From the NCBI GenBank assembly GCA_036171675.1, contig JAVHRO010000111.1, positions 1 to 64,000 of the forward strand: a stretch of 64,000 nt of DNA, written 5' to 3'. Positions 52,799-63,200 of the stretch are shown here, piece by piece (position 1 is the stretch's first letter; every line of letters starts with the position of its first letter). Both the position numbers and the translations under genes were made by a program. The stretch is from Vicingus sp036171675. GTDB lineage: Bacteria; Bacteroidota; Bacteroidia; Flavobacteriales_E; Vicingaceae. The notes under the pieces were generated by a model. The model was not told where the DNA came from and made no database searches. It saw only the letters and a program-made list of their open reading frames with translations.

Positions 52799-54699
52799 TA
52801 TTTCAAGGTGGTTTTAGAAGTTCGGTTATCTATTAATCGGTTATTATAGTGCTGAAGTATACTTTTTAATTTATTTTCGAGTAGTGTTTTTATGGGGTTA
52901 TGCTCAACAGAATTTATTAAATTGGTTTGTAATAAAGAGTCTGAATTTAAGTTAAATAAACCTGTAGAATTTTCACCATCAAATAATAACAACTCATTTC
53001 CTTCGGCATAGTAATAGTTATTCGAAGCATATCCAATTATATGTTTTGTGTTTTTTGAAAATACACTTTCTCCAAACGAAACAAACGATGTGTTAATGCC
53101 TAACAAATCTAATACGGTAGGAGTAATGTCAACTTGTTGAAAATAATTGGAGTCAATACCCGAAAATTTTTGGGTAGGGTCGTAAATAAAAATGGGTATG
53201 GCAGTAGCTCCCATTATGGTAGAATAAAATGGGGCAAATGATTGTGAAGAATGATCGGCAGTAAAAACAAATATGGTGTTGTTATACCAGGTAGATTTTT
53301 TTGCACCTTCGAAAAATTCTTTTAATGCAAAATCGGTATAGCCAATGGTTTTGTGGATGGGTAAAGTGCCTAAAGGGAATTTGCCTTCATATTTTGGCGG
53401 TAATTGGTAAGGATGATGAGACGATAACGTGAAAATTGCACTAAAAAACGGCTCTTTCTTTGCGTTCAATTGTTTAGCAAAATAGTTTAAATAGGGTTCG
53501 TCAAAAATTCCCCAATCTTCATCTTCGTCTGCTTTTGTTAAAGGGTATTCATCTTTTCCAAAATAATGGTCAATTCCAGCGGTAGCAGCAAAACCACTAA
53601 ACCCCATGGTGCCATTACTTCCTCCATGATAAAATGACGTGTTGTAGCCTTGTTTTTTTAATATTGAAGGTAACGCATCAATTTTATTGCTTGAATAGTT
53701 TGAAATAATGTACGGTGTATTCATTAATGGAGGAATACCAGCAAGTATAGAAGGTAATGCTTCAATTGATCTGGTTCCACTTGCATAGGAGTTGGTAAAA
53801 ACATAGCTATGTTGCATTAAGGAATCTAAAAATGGGGTAAATCCTTTTCCGTTGTTATAAAAACCGACATGTTCTTTTGCAAAACTTTCAAGAATGATTA
53901 TTACCACATTTTTTGATTTAAACATCCCTTTACCTTGAGTTTTTTGTTCAGGACTATAGATGGTAGTTAGTTCCTTTTCGTCGAAGTAATTCAGTTTTGT
54001 AATATGGTCGTTTAGTATGGTTTTTATTATACAAAATGGGGTGTTTAAGGTTACTGAGGCATGTTGAGGAGTAGAGTAAGTAGCCGCATTTATGATGTCT
54101 AAGGGTTTATATTGCAGTCCTCCCCTAAAACCAACAACAGTGAATATACCTAATAATATAAATATCAATAATTGATAAGTAAAAGCTTTAAACGAATACT
54201 TTAATGGAAAAGGTTTGAGATCAAATTTTCTGTATAAAAATTCAGTAATTACTAACAATGCAATTAAAATGACACATAAAAACCAGTAATCTTTAATATA
54301 TTTTGGAAGCATAATGCTAAAATCATTACCAGTTGAAAGAAATTGAAATAAATCAGCTGTGCTTCGTCGAAGCGAAAAAGGGTAATAGGCAACATCGATT
54401 AGGTTAAAAATTATTCCAATAGTATTACCTAGATGAAAAAAAAACTTTAAGCCAAATTTGTAAATTTTATTATCCTTAAATGGAACTGGTAGTATTGAAA
54501 AAAAAATAAAAGGAAGAAAAAAATAGGAGATGGCAACATAATCAAATCGTAATCCAAATAAAAAGGAGTCAAATGGAAAGTATCCTTGAAAGGTATGAAT
54601 GTTAAAAAAATAAAAAAGTAAACGGCAAATGCTATAAACAATGAATGCTAGCCCAATTTTTTTAAGAAAAGATAGATAATATAAAAATTGAAACTGCAT
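52798..54699 (-). CDS. LtaS-type phosphoglycerol transferase
   Basis: A 633-residue membrane enzyme of the sulfatase-like LTA synthase family. About five membrane helices fill residues 1-210. The extracellular catalytic domain begins near 250 with NVVIIILESFAKEHVG (metal-ligand Glu), then ASGTRSIEALPSILAGIPP, where the Thr or Ser is the probable nucleophile, YHGGSNGTMGF, and FTADHSSQS with metal-ligand Asp and His. In Gram-positives it makes lipoteichoic acid; in Gram-negatives relatives (OpgB/MdoB) put phosphoglycerol on periplasmic glucans. The acceptor here is unknown. Confidence 0.9.
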   Translation of the reverse strand: MQFQFLYYLSFLKKIGLAFIVYSICRLLFYFFNIHTFQGYFPFDSFLFGLRFDYVAISYFFLPFIFFSILPVPFKDNKIYKFGLKFFFHLGNTIGIIFNLIDVAYYPFSLRRSTADLFQFLSTGNDFSIMLPKYIKDYWFLCVILIALLVITEFLYRKFDLKPFPLKYSFKAFTYQLLIFILLGIFTVVGFRGGLQYKPLDIINAATYSTPQHASVTLNTPFCIIKTILNDHITKLNYFDEKELTTIYSPEQKTQGKGMFKSKNVVIIILESFAKEHVGFYNNGKGFTPFLDSLMQHSYVFTNSYASGTRSIEALPSILAGIPPLMNTPYIISNYSSNKIDALPSILKKQGYNTSFYHGGSNGTMGFSGFAATAGIDHYFGKDEYPLTKADEDEDWGIFDEPYLNYFAKQLNAKKEPFFSAIFTLSSHHPYQLPPKYEGKFPLGTLPIHKTIGYTDFALKEFFEGAKKSTWYNNTIFVFTADHSSQSFAPFYSTIMGATAIPIFIYDPTQKFSGIDSNYFQQVDITPTVLDLLGINTSFVSFGESVFSKNTKHIIGYASNNYYYAEGNELLLFDGENSTGLFNLNSDSLLQTNLINSVEHNPIKTLLENKLKSILQHYNNRLIDNRTSKTTLK

Positions 54700-54777
54700 T
54701 AAAATGTATTAAAATTTAAGGAGTTTAGTAACTAAACACCGATTTAGTTTTTTTTTTAACTAAACAAATCGAATTAA

Positions 54778-54903
54778 TTACGAGTGTTTGCAATTGTCGC
54801 AATCATGGTTACTCGTTCTTTTATATAATCGGTAAACGACATAAAATACGGATAAGGAAGCGATTATAGCAATAATAATTTCTTGTGTTTTCAAACGATG
54901 CAT
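54778..54903 (-). CDS. FeoB-associated-type Cys-rich membrane protein
   Basis: A 41-residue product from the ATG at 54903: a 17-residue hydrophobic helix (IIIAIIASLSVFYVVYR), then a basic stretch and HDCDNCKHS with a CxxC pair. This layout (single helix followed by a short Cys/His tail) matches the small FeoB-associated family thought to help ferrous iron transport, although no feo gene is in the window. An exact TAnnTTTG box lies 25 bases upstream at 54928-54935 on the minus strand. The remaining bases of 54700-54777 hold an A/T-rich dyad but no gene. Confidence 0.65.
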   Translation of the reverse strand: MHRLKTQEIIIAIIASLSVFYVVYRLYKRTSNHDCDNCKHS

Positions 54904-54927
54904 ATTAATAATAAATAGTATACAACA

Positions 54928-54935
54928 CAAATTTA
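54928..54935 (-). promoter_or_regulatory. -7 box of the small Cys-rich protein gene
   Basis: TAAATTTG on the minus strand, an exact TAnnTTTG box, 25 bases before the ATG at 54903. Divergent from the box at 54948. Confidence 0.5.
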
Positions 54936-54947
54936 CATAAAATCATT

Positions 54948-54955
54948 TAACTTTG
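54948..54955 (+). promoter_or_regulatory. -7 box of the E1 dehydrogenase gene
   Basis: TAACTTTG is an exact TAnnTTTG box, 21 bases before the ATG at 54977. The divergent box at 54928 is only 12 bases away, so the two promoters may compete. Confidence 0.55.
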
Positions 54956-54976
54956 TGTCCCCTATAAAATTATGTT

Positions 54977-56962
54977 ATGGTCATAAAATTTAATCGAAGA
55001 AAATATACTGATAATCAACTATTAAACTTATACAAAGCGTTAATAAAACCACGTTTAATTGAAGAAAAAATGTTGGTTTTATTGCGACAAGGAAAATTGT
55101 CGAAATGGTTTTCTGGAATAGGACAAGAGGCTGTTTCTGTAGGAGTTACGCTGGCCATACAAAATGATGAATACATTTTGCCTATGCACAGAAATTTAGG
55201 GGTTTTTACATCCAGAAATATCCCTTTAAATCGATTATTTGCTCAGTTTAAAGGAAAAATGAGTGGATTCACTAAGGGACGAGACCGTTCATTTCATTTT
55301 GGAACTCAAGAATATCATATTATAGGAATGATTTCTCACTTAGGACCACAATTAGGTGTCGCTGATGGTATTGCCCTCGGAAATTTACTTAAAGAAAATA
55401 ATAAAGTAACTGTTGTATTCTCTGGAGATGGGGGCGCAAGTGAAGGCGATTTTCATGAGGCTTTGAATGTCGCTGCGGTATGGCAATTACCAGTTATTTT
55501 TATTGTTGAAAACAATGGGTACGGTTTATCAACCCCATCGGTTGAGCAATTTAGATGTAAAAATTTTATCGATAAAGGCATTGGTTATGGAATGGAAACC
55601 GAATTGGTAGATGGAAACGATATTTTAGATGTTCATTTTAAAATTAGTCAAATTGCTGAATCAATTCGTAAAAGACCAAGACCGGTATTGGTGGAATGTT
55701 TAACGTTCAGAATGAGAGGTCACGAAGAAGCTTCTGGAACAAAATATATTCCACAAGAGATAATGGAAGAAGCTAAAAAAAGAGAGCCTATTGCTAATTA
55801 CGAGCATTTCTTGTTAGAAGAAAACGTAATTAATCAACAGCAAATGGATCTAATTAAAACCGAAATAAAAGCTGAAATAAATGAAGCTTTAGAAGTCGCT
55901 TATGCTGAGTTACCAATCGTTTCTAGCATCGAAAATGAGTTGAACGATGTTTATGCGCCATTTGATTTTGATGAAACAAAACCCACATCAAACAATATTT
56001 CTGAAAAACGATATATAGATGCCATTTCGGATGCCATGCGATTGAGTATGGAAAAATTTCCACAATTGATATTAATGGGTCAGGATATTGCTGAGTATGG
56101 TGGCGCTTTTAAAGTTACTGATGGGTTTGTTGCAAAATTTGGTAAAGAACGAGTGAGGAATACTCCGCTTTGCGAAGCTGCAATTGTTGGTACTGGATTA
56201 GGATTAGCCATTAACGGACAAAAATCGATGGTTGAAATGCAATTTGCCGATTTTGTGAGCGAAGCGATGACTCAAATTTGCAATAATTTGGCAAAAACTC
56301 ATTACCGATGGGGACAGATAGCTGATGTGGTTGTTCGGATGCCTACTGGAGGAGGTACCGGCGCGGGTCCTTTTCATTCGCAATGTAATGAAGGTTGGTT
56401 TATGCAAACTCCAGGTTTAAAAATTGTTTATCCTGCATTTCCTTATGATGCTAAAGGATTGTTACTTACTTCGTTTGAAGACCCAAATCCGGTCATGTTT
56501 TTTGAACATAAAGCCATGTATAGAAGTATTACTCAAGAAATCCCAGACGATTATTATACCATCCCTTTTGGAAAAGCTTCATTAATCTCTCAAGGAAAAG
56601 ATGTATCTATAGTTACTTACGGTATGGGCGTTCATTGGGCATTGGAAACATTAAAAAATAATGTTCAAATTTCGGCCGATTTAATTGATTTAAGAACATT
56701 AGTTCCTCTCGATACGGAGACAATTTACAATTCAGTAAAAAAGACTGGAAAAGTAATTATTTTACACGAAGCCACTTTGTTTAATGGGTTAGGAGGGGAG
56801 TTAAGTGCGTTAATTACTGAAAATTGTTTTGAATTTTTAGACGCACCAGTAAAACGTGTTGCAAGTATAGAAACTCCAATACCATTTATTAATCAGTTGG
56901 AACAGGACTTTTTACCTAAAAAACGATTTGAAGAAGAATTGTTAAAATTGGTAGAGTTTTAA
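54977..56962 (+). CDS. Fused 2-oxoacid dehydrogenase E1 (alpha and beta in one chain)
   Basis: A 661-residue thiamine diphosphate enzyme, the decarboxylating part of a 2-oxoacid (probably branched-chain) dehydrogenase complex. Residues 1-320 are E1 alpha, with the cofactor motif SGDGGASEGDFHEALNVAA through NNGYGLSTP. Residues 340-661 are E1 beta, with MGQDIAEYGGAFKVTDG, the TPLCEAAIVG active-site Glu and the C-terminal transketolase domain. A fused E1 is typical of Bacteroidota. The ATG at 54977 is used; another at 54972 runs into a stop. The stop overlaps the convergent PorP gene by four bases. Confidence 0.94.
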   Translation: MVIKFNRRKYTDNQLLNLYKALIKPRLIEEKMLVLLRQGKLSKWFSGIGQEAVSVGVTLAIQNDEYILPMHRNLGVFTSRNIPLNRLFAQFKGKMSGFTKGRDRSFHFGTQEYHIIGMISHLGPQLGVADGIALGNLLKENNKVTVVFSGDGGASEGDFHEALNVAAVWQLPVIFIVENNGYGLSTPSVEQFRCKNFIDKGIGYGMETELVDGNDILDVHFKISQIAESIRKRPRPVLVECLTFRMRGHEEASGTKYIPQEIMEEAKKREPIANYEHFLLEENVINQQQMDLIKTEIKAEINEALEVAYAELPIVSSIENELNDVYAPFDFDETKPTSNNISEKRYIDAISDAMRLSMEKFPQLILMGQDIAEYGGAFKVTDGFVAKFGKERVRNTPLCEAAIVGTGLGLAINGQKSMVEMQFADFVSEAMTQICNNLAKTHYRWGQIADVVVRMPTGGGTGAGPFHSQCNEGWFMQTPGLKIVYPAFPYDAKGLLLTSFEDPNPVMFFEHKAMYRSITQEIPDDYYTIPFGKASLISQGKDVSIVTYGMGVHWALETLKNNVQISADLIDLRTLVPLDTETIYNSVKKTGKVIILHEATLFNGLGGELSALITENCFEFLDAPVKRVASIETPIPFINQLEQDFLPKKRFEEELLKLVEF

Positions 56963-57960
56963 ATATAATTTGGGCAAGCTTTATAATGTTTAATAGTTGG
57001 TCTGAATTTTTTGTAAATATAGATTATCGAAAATTCAAAACCTCCTCTATTGTGGCTTGCAACTCTTAATGAGGATAAGTTAATGTCGTAACTTACTCCA
57101 AAATGGAAACTGCTGTAATCTAATTCTGCCGTTACATAGGTGGCATCGCTGTTTCTATACCAAAATCCTAAATATACTGCCTTGTAATTAGCATTGTTTA
57201 AATAGTATTTTCCTGAACCTCCGAAAATAATTTCTTTGTATCGGTCTTGAGTCATTATTGAAATACGAGGTAGACCATCAATTTTTTCAGTTATTTTAAA
57301 TTGGCACTCGGCATAAAATGTAAATCTTTTGTTAAGTTCAATGGCATTATTATTAAAAAAGCTTTGTTTAGGGTTAAAAATATTATGTAAAGCTATTCCA
57401 GCACCAATTGATTTTCTTTCGCCAAGGACATCATCCCAACTTAATCCACTATGAACATTTAGATAAGTTCTCCCTTCATTACTAAATGTTTCATTGTTAC
57501 TTAAGTTTTGGTCGTAACTCACTCCGTTGTATTGATTATCAAACCGTAATTGGTTATAATTTATGGTTTTTTGAGTAAATGTTGGTTGAACTCCCAACGT
57601 AATAGTTTGTGACGAATCTCCAATAAAATAGGTGTAACTAACACTTGGTGCTATTTGTAAAGTGCTTAATTGTGAATCGCCAGTCTTATCATTATAAAAT
57701 CCTAAACCAACATTTATGGGAGTATTATAAATTGTGTTAGCGTCAATTGCAACGCCAAAAGTAGCGTAGGGAGTAGTTACAGAACTCCATTGAGAGCGTT
57801 GATTTCCTACAACTCTTAAATCACCATCAAAGACTCCTGTTAGTCCTGGACTTAATATTAATGGCGAATTGTAAAATTGTGAAAAATGGATGTCTTGAGC
57901 GGAACAGTTAAAAGTAGAAAATAGAAAGTAAAAAGTGAGAAATAAAAAAACACTACTCAT
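56959..57960 (-). CDS. PorP/SprF family type IX secretion protein
   Basis: A 333-residue outer-membrane beta-barrel protein. The ATG at 57960 gives a signal peptide (MSSVFLFLTFYFLF...NCSA) followed directly by the family signature QDIHFSQFYNSPLILSPGLTG. A longer frame to 58095 adds 45 codons with no export signal. SprF-like proteins work with type B T9SS cargo: they help secrete and attach an adhesin encoded just upstream. The natural partner is the large adhesin at 60260-64000, on the same strand but now separated by two unrelated genes. Confidence 0.92.
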   Translation of the reverse strand: MSSVFLFLTFYFLFSTFNCSAQDIHFSQFYNSPLILSPGLTGVFDGDLRVVGNQRSQWSSVTTPYATFGVAIDANTIYNTPINVGLGFYNDKTGDSQLSTLQIAPSVSYTYFIGDSSQTITLGVQPTFTQKTINYNQLRFDNQYNGVSYDQNLSNNETFSNEGRTYLNVHSGLSWDDVLGERKSIGAGIALHNIFNPKQSFFNNNAIELNKRFTFYAECQFKITEKIDGLPRISIMTQDRYKEIIFGGSGKYYLNNANYKAVYLGFWYRNSDATYVTAELDYSSFHFGVSYDINLSSLRVASHNRGGFEFSIIYIYKKFRPTIKHYKACPNYI

Positions 57961-58081
57961 GCTCAAAGTACAATAGCGAAAAAAAAGAGCATTTTTTTGA
58001 ATGCAAATGTTCACTTTACACGCTATTAACTTTATGAATTTACAACGACTGTTATAGTCTGTTCTCCCTCTACTATTATAT

Positions 58082-59260
58082 TTATGCTGTTCCATTTGTT
58101 GGTTTAGATATAATCAAAAAGTATGCGATTACAATTAATGTTGCTGTCGCAGTTACAATAAATGCCGTTGTTGCACCGAACTGAAACCAAATAAGCCCTG
58201 TTAACGAACTTGCCATCATGGTGAATATGCTTTGTAGTCCAGAAAATGTTCCGATTGCTGTTGCTGTATCTTTTTTGTCGGTTATGTTTGAAATCCAAGC
58301 TTTTGAAATTCCCTCTGTCGATGAGGCATAAACACCATACAGAAAAAATAAGCCAAAGAAAAAATAAAGATTTGTGTTTACTGCCATACCGAAATATACT
58401 GTCGTAAATAATACAAGCCCGATGATAAAAATTGTTTTCAGGCCAACTTTGTCGGCAAGAATTCCAATTGGAAAAGCCAACAAAGCATAGATAAGATTAT
58501 AAAAAATATAAACTCCGATAACCATGGTATCGTCAAGTCCTGATTGTTTTGCTTGAAGTAAAAGAAAGACATCAGAACTGTTGAATAGCGTAAAAATTAA
58601 AAGCCCAAATACAACTTTTCTGTATGCTGTAGGACTTTGTTTCCAATAACTCAAAAATGAAAAAAGTGGCGTTTTTATTTTAGGTTTATTCGTATTAATA
58701 TTGTTGTCTTTTAGATAGAGTGAAGATAAAACCGCAAACAGACCAGGAATGAATGCAATGAAAAAAAGTGTCTTATAGTCTTTTGGAAAGAAATACAAAT
58801 AAAGTAAAGCCAAAGAAGGACCAATAACAGCACCTAATGTATCCATTGAACGATGAAATCCAAACACTTTTCCTTTTGTTTCTAGTGTCGCTTCGTTAGA
58901 AAGGATTGCGTCCCTAGCACCTGTCCGAATACCTTTGCCAAAGCGGTCAATTGTCCGTGCAAAAAATATCCAAAGTGGAAAACTAAAAATTGCCATCATT
59001 GGTTTTGAAATTGCGCTGAATGCGTAACCGATTTGAACAAACGGAACTCTTCTTCCAGAAATGTCCGAAAGTTTGCCAAAATAACCTTTACTAAGTCCTG
59101 CTGTTGCTTCAGCTGCACCTTCAAGTATTCCGATTAACACAATTGAAAAGCCAATTGTTTTCAAGTAAATAGGCATGATTGGATACAACATCTCACTTGC
59201 TGTGTCTGTAAGCATACTTACTACAGATAAAATCCAAACCGTTCGTGTAATGTATTTCAA
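58082..59260 (-). CDS. Major facilitator superfamily transporter
   Basis: A 392-residue inner-membrane protein with 12 predicted helices. Helix 1 is followed by LTDTASEMLYPIMPIYLKTIG and GILEGAAEATAGLSKGYFGKLSD, a beginning shared by a subgroup of drug-efflux-like carriers, and the loop 2-3 motif lies in FGKLSDISGRR. The substrate is unknown. The start is TTG at 59260, in line with the family beginning. It lies in a low-similarity context between SprF and its adhesin and is probably acquired. Confidence 0.9.
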   Translation of the reverse strand: MKYITRTVWILSVVSMLTDTASEMLYPIMPIYLKTIGFSIVLIGILEGAAEATAGLSKGYFGKLSDISGRRVPFVQIGYAFSAISKPMMAIFSFPLWIFFARTIDRFGKGIRTGARDAILSNEATLETKGKVFGFHRSMDTLGAVIGPSLALLYLYFFPKDYKTLFFIAFIPGLFAVLSSLYLKDNNINTNKPKIKTPLFSFLSYWKQSPTAYRKVVFGLLIFTLFNSSDVFLLLQAKQSGLDDTMVIGVYIFYNLIYALLAFPIGILADKVGLKTIFIIGLVLFTTVYFGMAVNTNLYFFFGLFFLYGVYASSTEGISKAWISNITDKKDTATAIGTFSGLQSIFTMMASSLTGLIWFQFGATTAFIVTATATLIVIAYFLIISKPTNGTA

Positions 59261-59438
59261 ATTTTTGTTATGTTTCGTTGTTTTTTTATTATTTGTACTA
59301 TTGTATTTTAGTGTTAACTATAACGGACTGTACTATATGTAGTTGCCTATTTCATGTTGCTTTTTTATCTGTACCGAAACCCCAATGGACCTATAGTTTT
59401 TCTTGTGCGCTGGGATTCTTTCTCGTTGATTTAGTCGG

Positions 59439-60212
59439 TCAATTTTCATTGTAACCAAATTTTCTACTTTGAAGTACTTCTTTCCACCAATTTTCTCTGT
59501 CAAGAATTAATTGGTCGTCTGTAGTTGATTTGTAAATATCTAAAATTGAGTATTTAAAATTTCTCTTAATGTGGTCAAAATCTAATTGTTTAAGTCTAAT
59601 ATTACCACCTTGTCTATTCTTAACGTATGCTCTCCAACGACTTAAAATCATATTTTCTCCATACGCTGAACCAACATATTTTTTTCCGTTTGAAGTGTCT
59701 GTTAATAGATAAACTCCCTTTTGATTTTGAAGTGCCTTTTTCCAATTGTCTTTTTCTAATACTCTGCACATTTTATCCCAAGAAATATTCACTTTATCAT
59801 ATTCTAGAAATAAGTCATTTATTACGGATTCAGCATTTCGAATCATATTCTGAGAGGTGTTTTTGAACGTTATTATTAAGCGTCCAAAGTACTTTTTATA
59901 TTCGGAAAGAGTTTTAAATTTGTATCCAATACCGTTGAGAACATTTAAGTCCTTAGTTATTTTTCCTATATGAAACAGCAACCAGAAATTTTCATCGCTT
60001 TTGATTCGAATAAAGCCTATAGTGATTTGTCCATTTTTGAATGATTTGTTTTTGTTGTAGTTCCAATATTGTCCTGCAAGTATGGTTTCTATCTCATTAT
60101 TATTGAATGTTTCTATTGGATTCCAATTGTCTTTAAACATTAAATTGAATCTTATTTTGACATTGTTTAAATTGTCAAGTTTCAATATGTTGTTTAGTTT
60201 AATGAACTCCAT
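59439..60212 (-). CDS. GIY-YIG nuclease-domain protein
   Basis: A 257-residue protein. The C-terminal 100 residues are a GIY-YIG nuclease domain: KGVYLLTD, then KKYVGSAYGE, the catalytic Arg in ILSRWRAY and the metal-binding Glu in LDRENWW, ending with the GYNEN Asn. The N-terminal 150 residues are an unrecognised alpha/beta domain, possibly for target recognition. Roles could be homing, defence or restriction. It lies with the MFS gene between SprF and the adhesin. The spacer 59261-59438 holds no gene. Confidence 0.86.
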   Translation of the reverse strand: MEFIKLNNILKLDNLNNVKIRFNLMFKDNWNPIETFNNNEIETILAGQYWNYNKNKSFKNGQITIGFIRIKSDENFWLLFHIGKITKDLNVLNGIGYKFKTLSEYKKYFGRLIITFKNTSQNMIRNAESVINDLFLEYDKVNISWDKMCRVLEKDNWKKALQNQKGVYLLTDTSNGKKYVGSAYGENMILSRWRAYVKNRQGGNIRLKQLDFDHIKRNFKYSILDIYKSTTDDQLILDRENWWKEVLQSRKFGYNEN

Positions 60213-60259
60213 TTTAGTCTAAGTTTCTTTTCTGCACTGCCCTCATACCATTTTTTCTA

Positions 60260-63200
60260 CTATCTTATTACAGTTACATTACCTTTCTTAAAATACTCCT
60301 GACCATCAATACATGTTACTGATAAGTGATATACAAAAACAGCTGGGTCAACAGGTTTCCCTTTATAAGTACCATCCCATCCCATTTGTTGATTGGTCGT
60401 TTCAAATACCAATTCACCCCATCGGTCATATAATTTTAAGTGCATAGTTTTTACATTTTGACCTCTTAAATACAACACCTCATTTTCCTTATCGCCGTTT
60501 GGTGTAAAAGCATTTGGAAGATATACATCTGGTTCACCACACCATAGTTCAAAAGCATAAATTGTAATTTTTTTTTGATAGGTACAACCACTCAAATTTT
60601 CAACATAATTCAAGGTGTAAGTTGTAGTGATTGGTGGATTAGCAAATGGATTGGAAATGCTAGAGTTACTCAAATTAGAAGTTGGACTCCACGAGTATGA
60701 GAAGTTACTATCGGGCAATGCATGTAAATAGGTTCCTTCTCCATTTAATAGGGTGTCTTTGTCCGATGTAATATTGATATAATTAGCATTAAACCCAGAA
60801 ACTACAACCAACGCAGAATCATTTGCCGAACAACCGAAACTATTTTGATCACTTACATAATACATCGTAGTAATGAGTGGGTTAACAATAGGATGGGAAG
60901 AATTTTCACCAGAAATGATATCAGATACAGGTTGCCATGAGTAGGTTACTGTTTGATTGTTTAAACTTTCTACAGTTAAGGTATCGTTTTGCCCAGAACA
61001 AATAGCTCCGTTATAAGTTTTTATTAAAACGCCATTGTAGTTTATTTTAATACTATCTATAGCTGAACAGACACCATTAAATGCCATTACATAATACGTG
61101 GTTGAATCAGAAATATTAACTATCAAACTGTCTGATAAATCAGGATTTAAAGTATCAGTAAAAAACGAGTTGGTTGACCAAACATAACCAATTGCTCCAG
61201 TACCTATTGTATATAAAAGTGCAGATCCACAGGAGTTAATGGTTCCTGGAGTAGTAATATGAACTGGAGAGTCAACAATAATTGTAGTAGAAGTGTTTAA
61301 CAAAGTATTACAGATTGAATCAACAATAGTAAGTGTAATAGGGTAGGTTCCCGCTGTCGAAAAAGTTCGTATAGGATTAAGAATTTGGGTGGTGGTATCT
61401 CCACTACCAAAATTCCATAAGTAATAATTATGAGGTCCGCTTGTATTGTTAAATTGAACGGTTAAAGGCGCACAGCCTTGAGCATCATCTAAAGTAATAA
61501 TTGGTTGAGAAGACGAATGGAAGTTAACCGTAACACTATCTATATCACTACAAACACCGTTGCTAGCCATTACAAAATAGGTGACTGTTTGGTTGTCAAA
61601 AACAGTTAATGTATCAGCTAATCCAATGTTTAAAGTATCAGTAAACAGCAAGTTGCTCGACCAAATATAGTCCGTTGCACCAACAGCCGAAGCATTTAAT
61701 AGTACTGGTTCACAACTTACGGTGTCAGGAAGGATTGAACTAATAATAATAGGAGGATTTACTACGATTAGTTGTTTAGCAGTATCAATGGTATTGCAAA
61801 TTGAATCTTGAATTATTAGTGATACTGTGTAGGTTCCAGGTAAAGAATAGGTTCTTATGGGATTATAAACAGTTGAAGTAGTATCGCCGCTACCAAAATC
61901 CCATAAATAAGTGTCGCTACTATTGCTATTATTGGTAAATGTTACGGTTAAAGGGGCACAACCCTGATAATAATCGACGGTAAAATGTGCTTTTGGAACA
62001 ATTTGAAAATCAAATTTAAACGTTCCATTATTACAGCCTGTACTATTATTGGTATTTGACCAAGCTCCTGGAGTAGTTGGAAAATCGTCGTTACTCCAAC
62101 AACCAGCACAAACGGATTGATAAACGATACCATTTTTATCGAAACGACTAGTACCACCATCAACATGTTCGTTGCTTAAATTCCCGCCAAAGTAGGTACC
62201 GTATAGCAGTGATTGGACATTTCGTTCTAGTACGATTAAATAAAAATCAAATCCATTGGGTGAGTTGGGTAGAAAAGATCCTAAAGTTGTGGGCATTCCT
62301 GTTAATGAAGGTCCCGTTAATATATCGCCACCCCAGCCCGAAACATAAACGTTTTCACATCTATCTACCAAAAATGCAGATGGCGAGAATTTGGTGGTGG
62401 TTCCGCCGTTTCCAAATACTGTGCTATAATTTATTGACGACAAGTTATTGTCCATTTTAACAATAAAATTACTACTGTTTGGATTTTTGTAAGGAGCATT
62501 AATTATTGGAAAAACTCCACGGGTTTGGCCAACGGTATATACACTTCCAAAACGATCGATTTCTACAAAATAGCATTGGTCGTAATTATCAGTTCCAATC
62601 AACGTTGAAGCAATAATTTGACTTCCGTTGGTATCAATTTTTGTAATGTATCCATCTGTTTTTCCACCTAAAAATGTGTTATTAATGGCTCCCGAAGTTG
62701 TAGGGAAATTTACAGATGCAGTTCCTCCACATACATATACATATCCACTGGTATCAACCTTTATTGAAAAACCAGCATCAACATTATCTCCACCTAAATA
62801 AGTACTCCAATATACATTTGATAGGTTGGAATTTAGTTTTACCACAATGGCATCCTGATTGCCATTCAAAGTATTATCAAAGCCATAAACAATAGGAATA
62901 TTGGTAGACTTGGTTGATGAGGTAATATAGCAATTGTTAAATCTGTCCAACATAATTTCACCACGGTATTGGTCACCATAGTTATTCATTAAGGTATCGT
63001 ATAATAAACTTGTGGTAGAGTTTACTCCGTCATTCAAATTGCCACCTAAATAGGTTGACCCTAATAAAGTGGTTCCAGAGGCATTTAGTTTGGCAATATA
63101 AATATCCGTTCCATTGGTAAAATTAGAACCATTACTGGTAAAGTATACAGGTGTGCCTCCATTAAAAGTATTGTCGTACGAACTAGCATTAGTAGGAAAA

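Noticed and set aside
54724..54777. Terminator between the small Cys-rich gene and the LtaS gene
   Set aside because: An A/T-rich dyad with a three-base bulge can form, but no T run follows on the minus strand, so termination is not supported.
58048..59324. Integron-type recombination sites around the MFS gene
   Set aside because: Only an eight-base inverted match (10 of 12 if extended) is seen; the core-site patterns of attC were not found, so it is kept only as a remark in the SprF finding.
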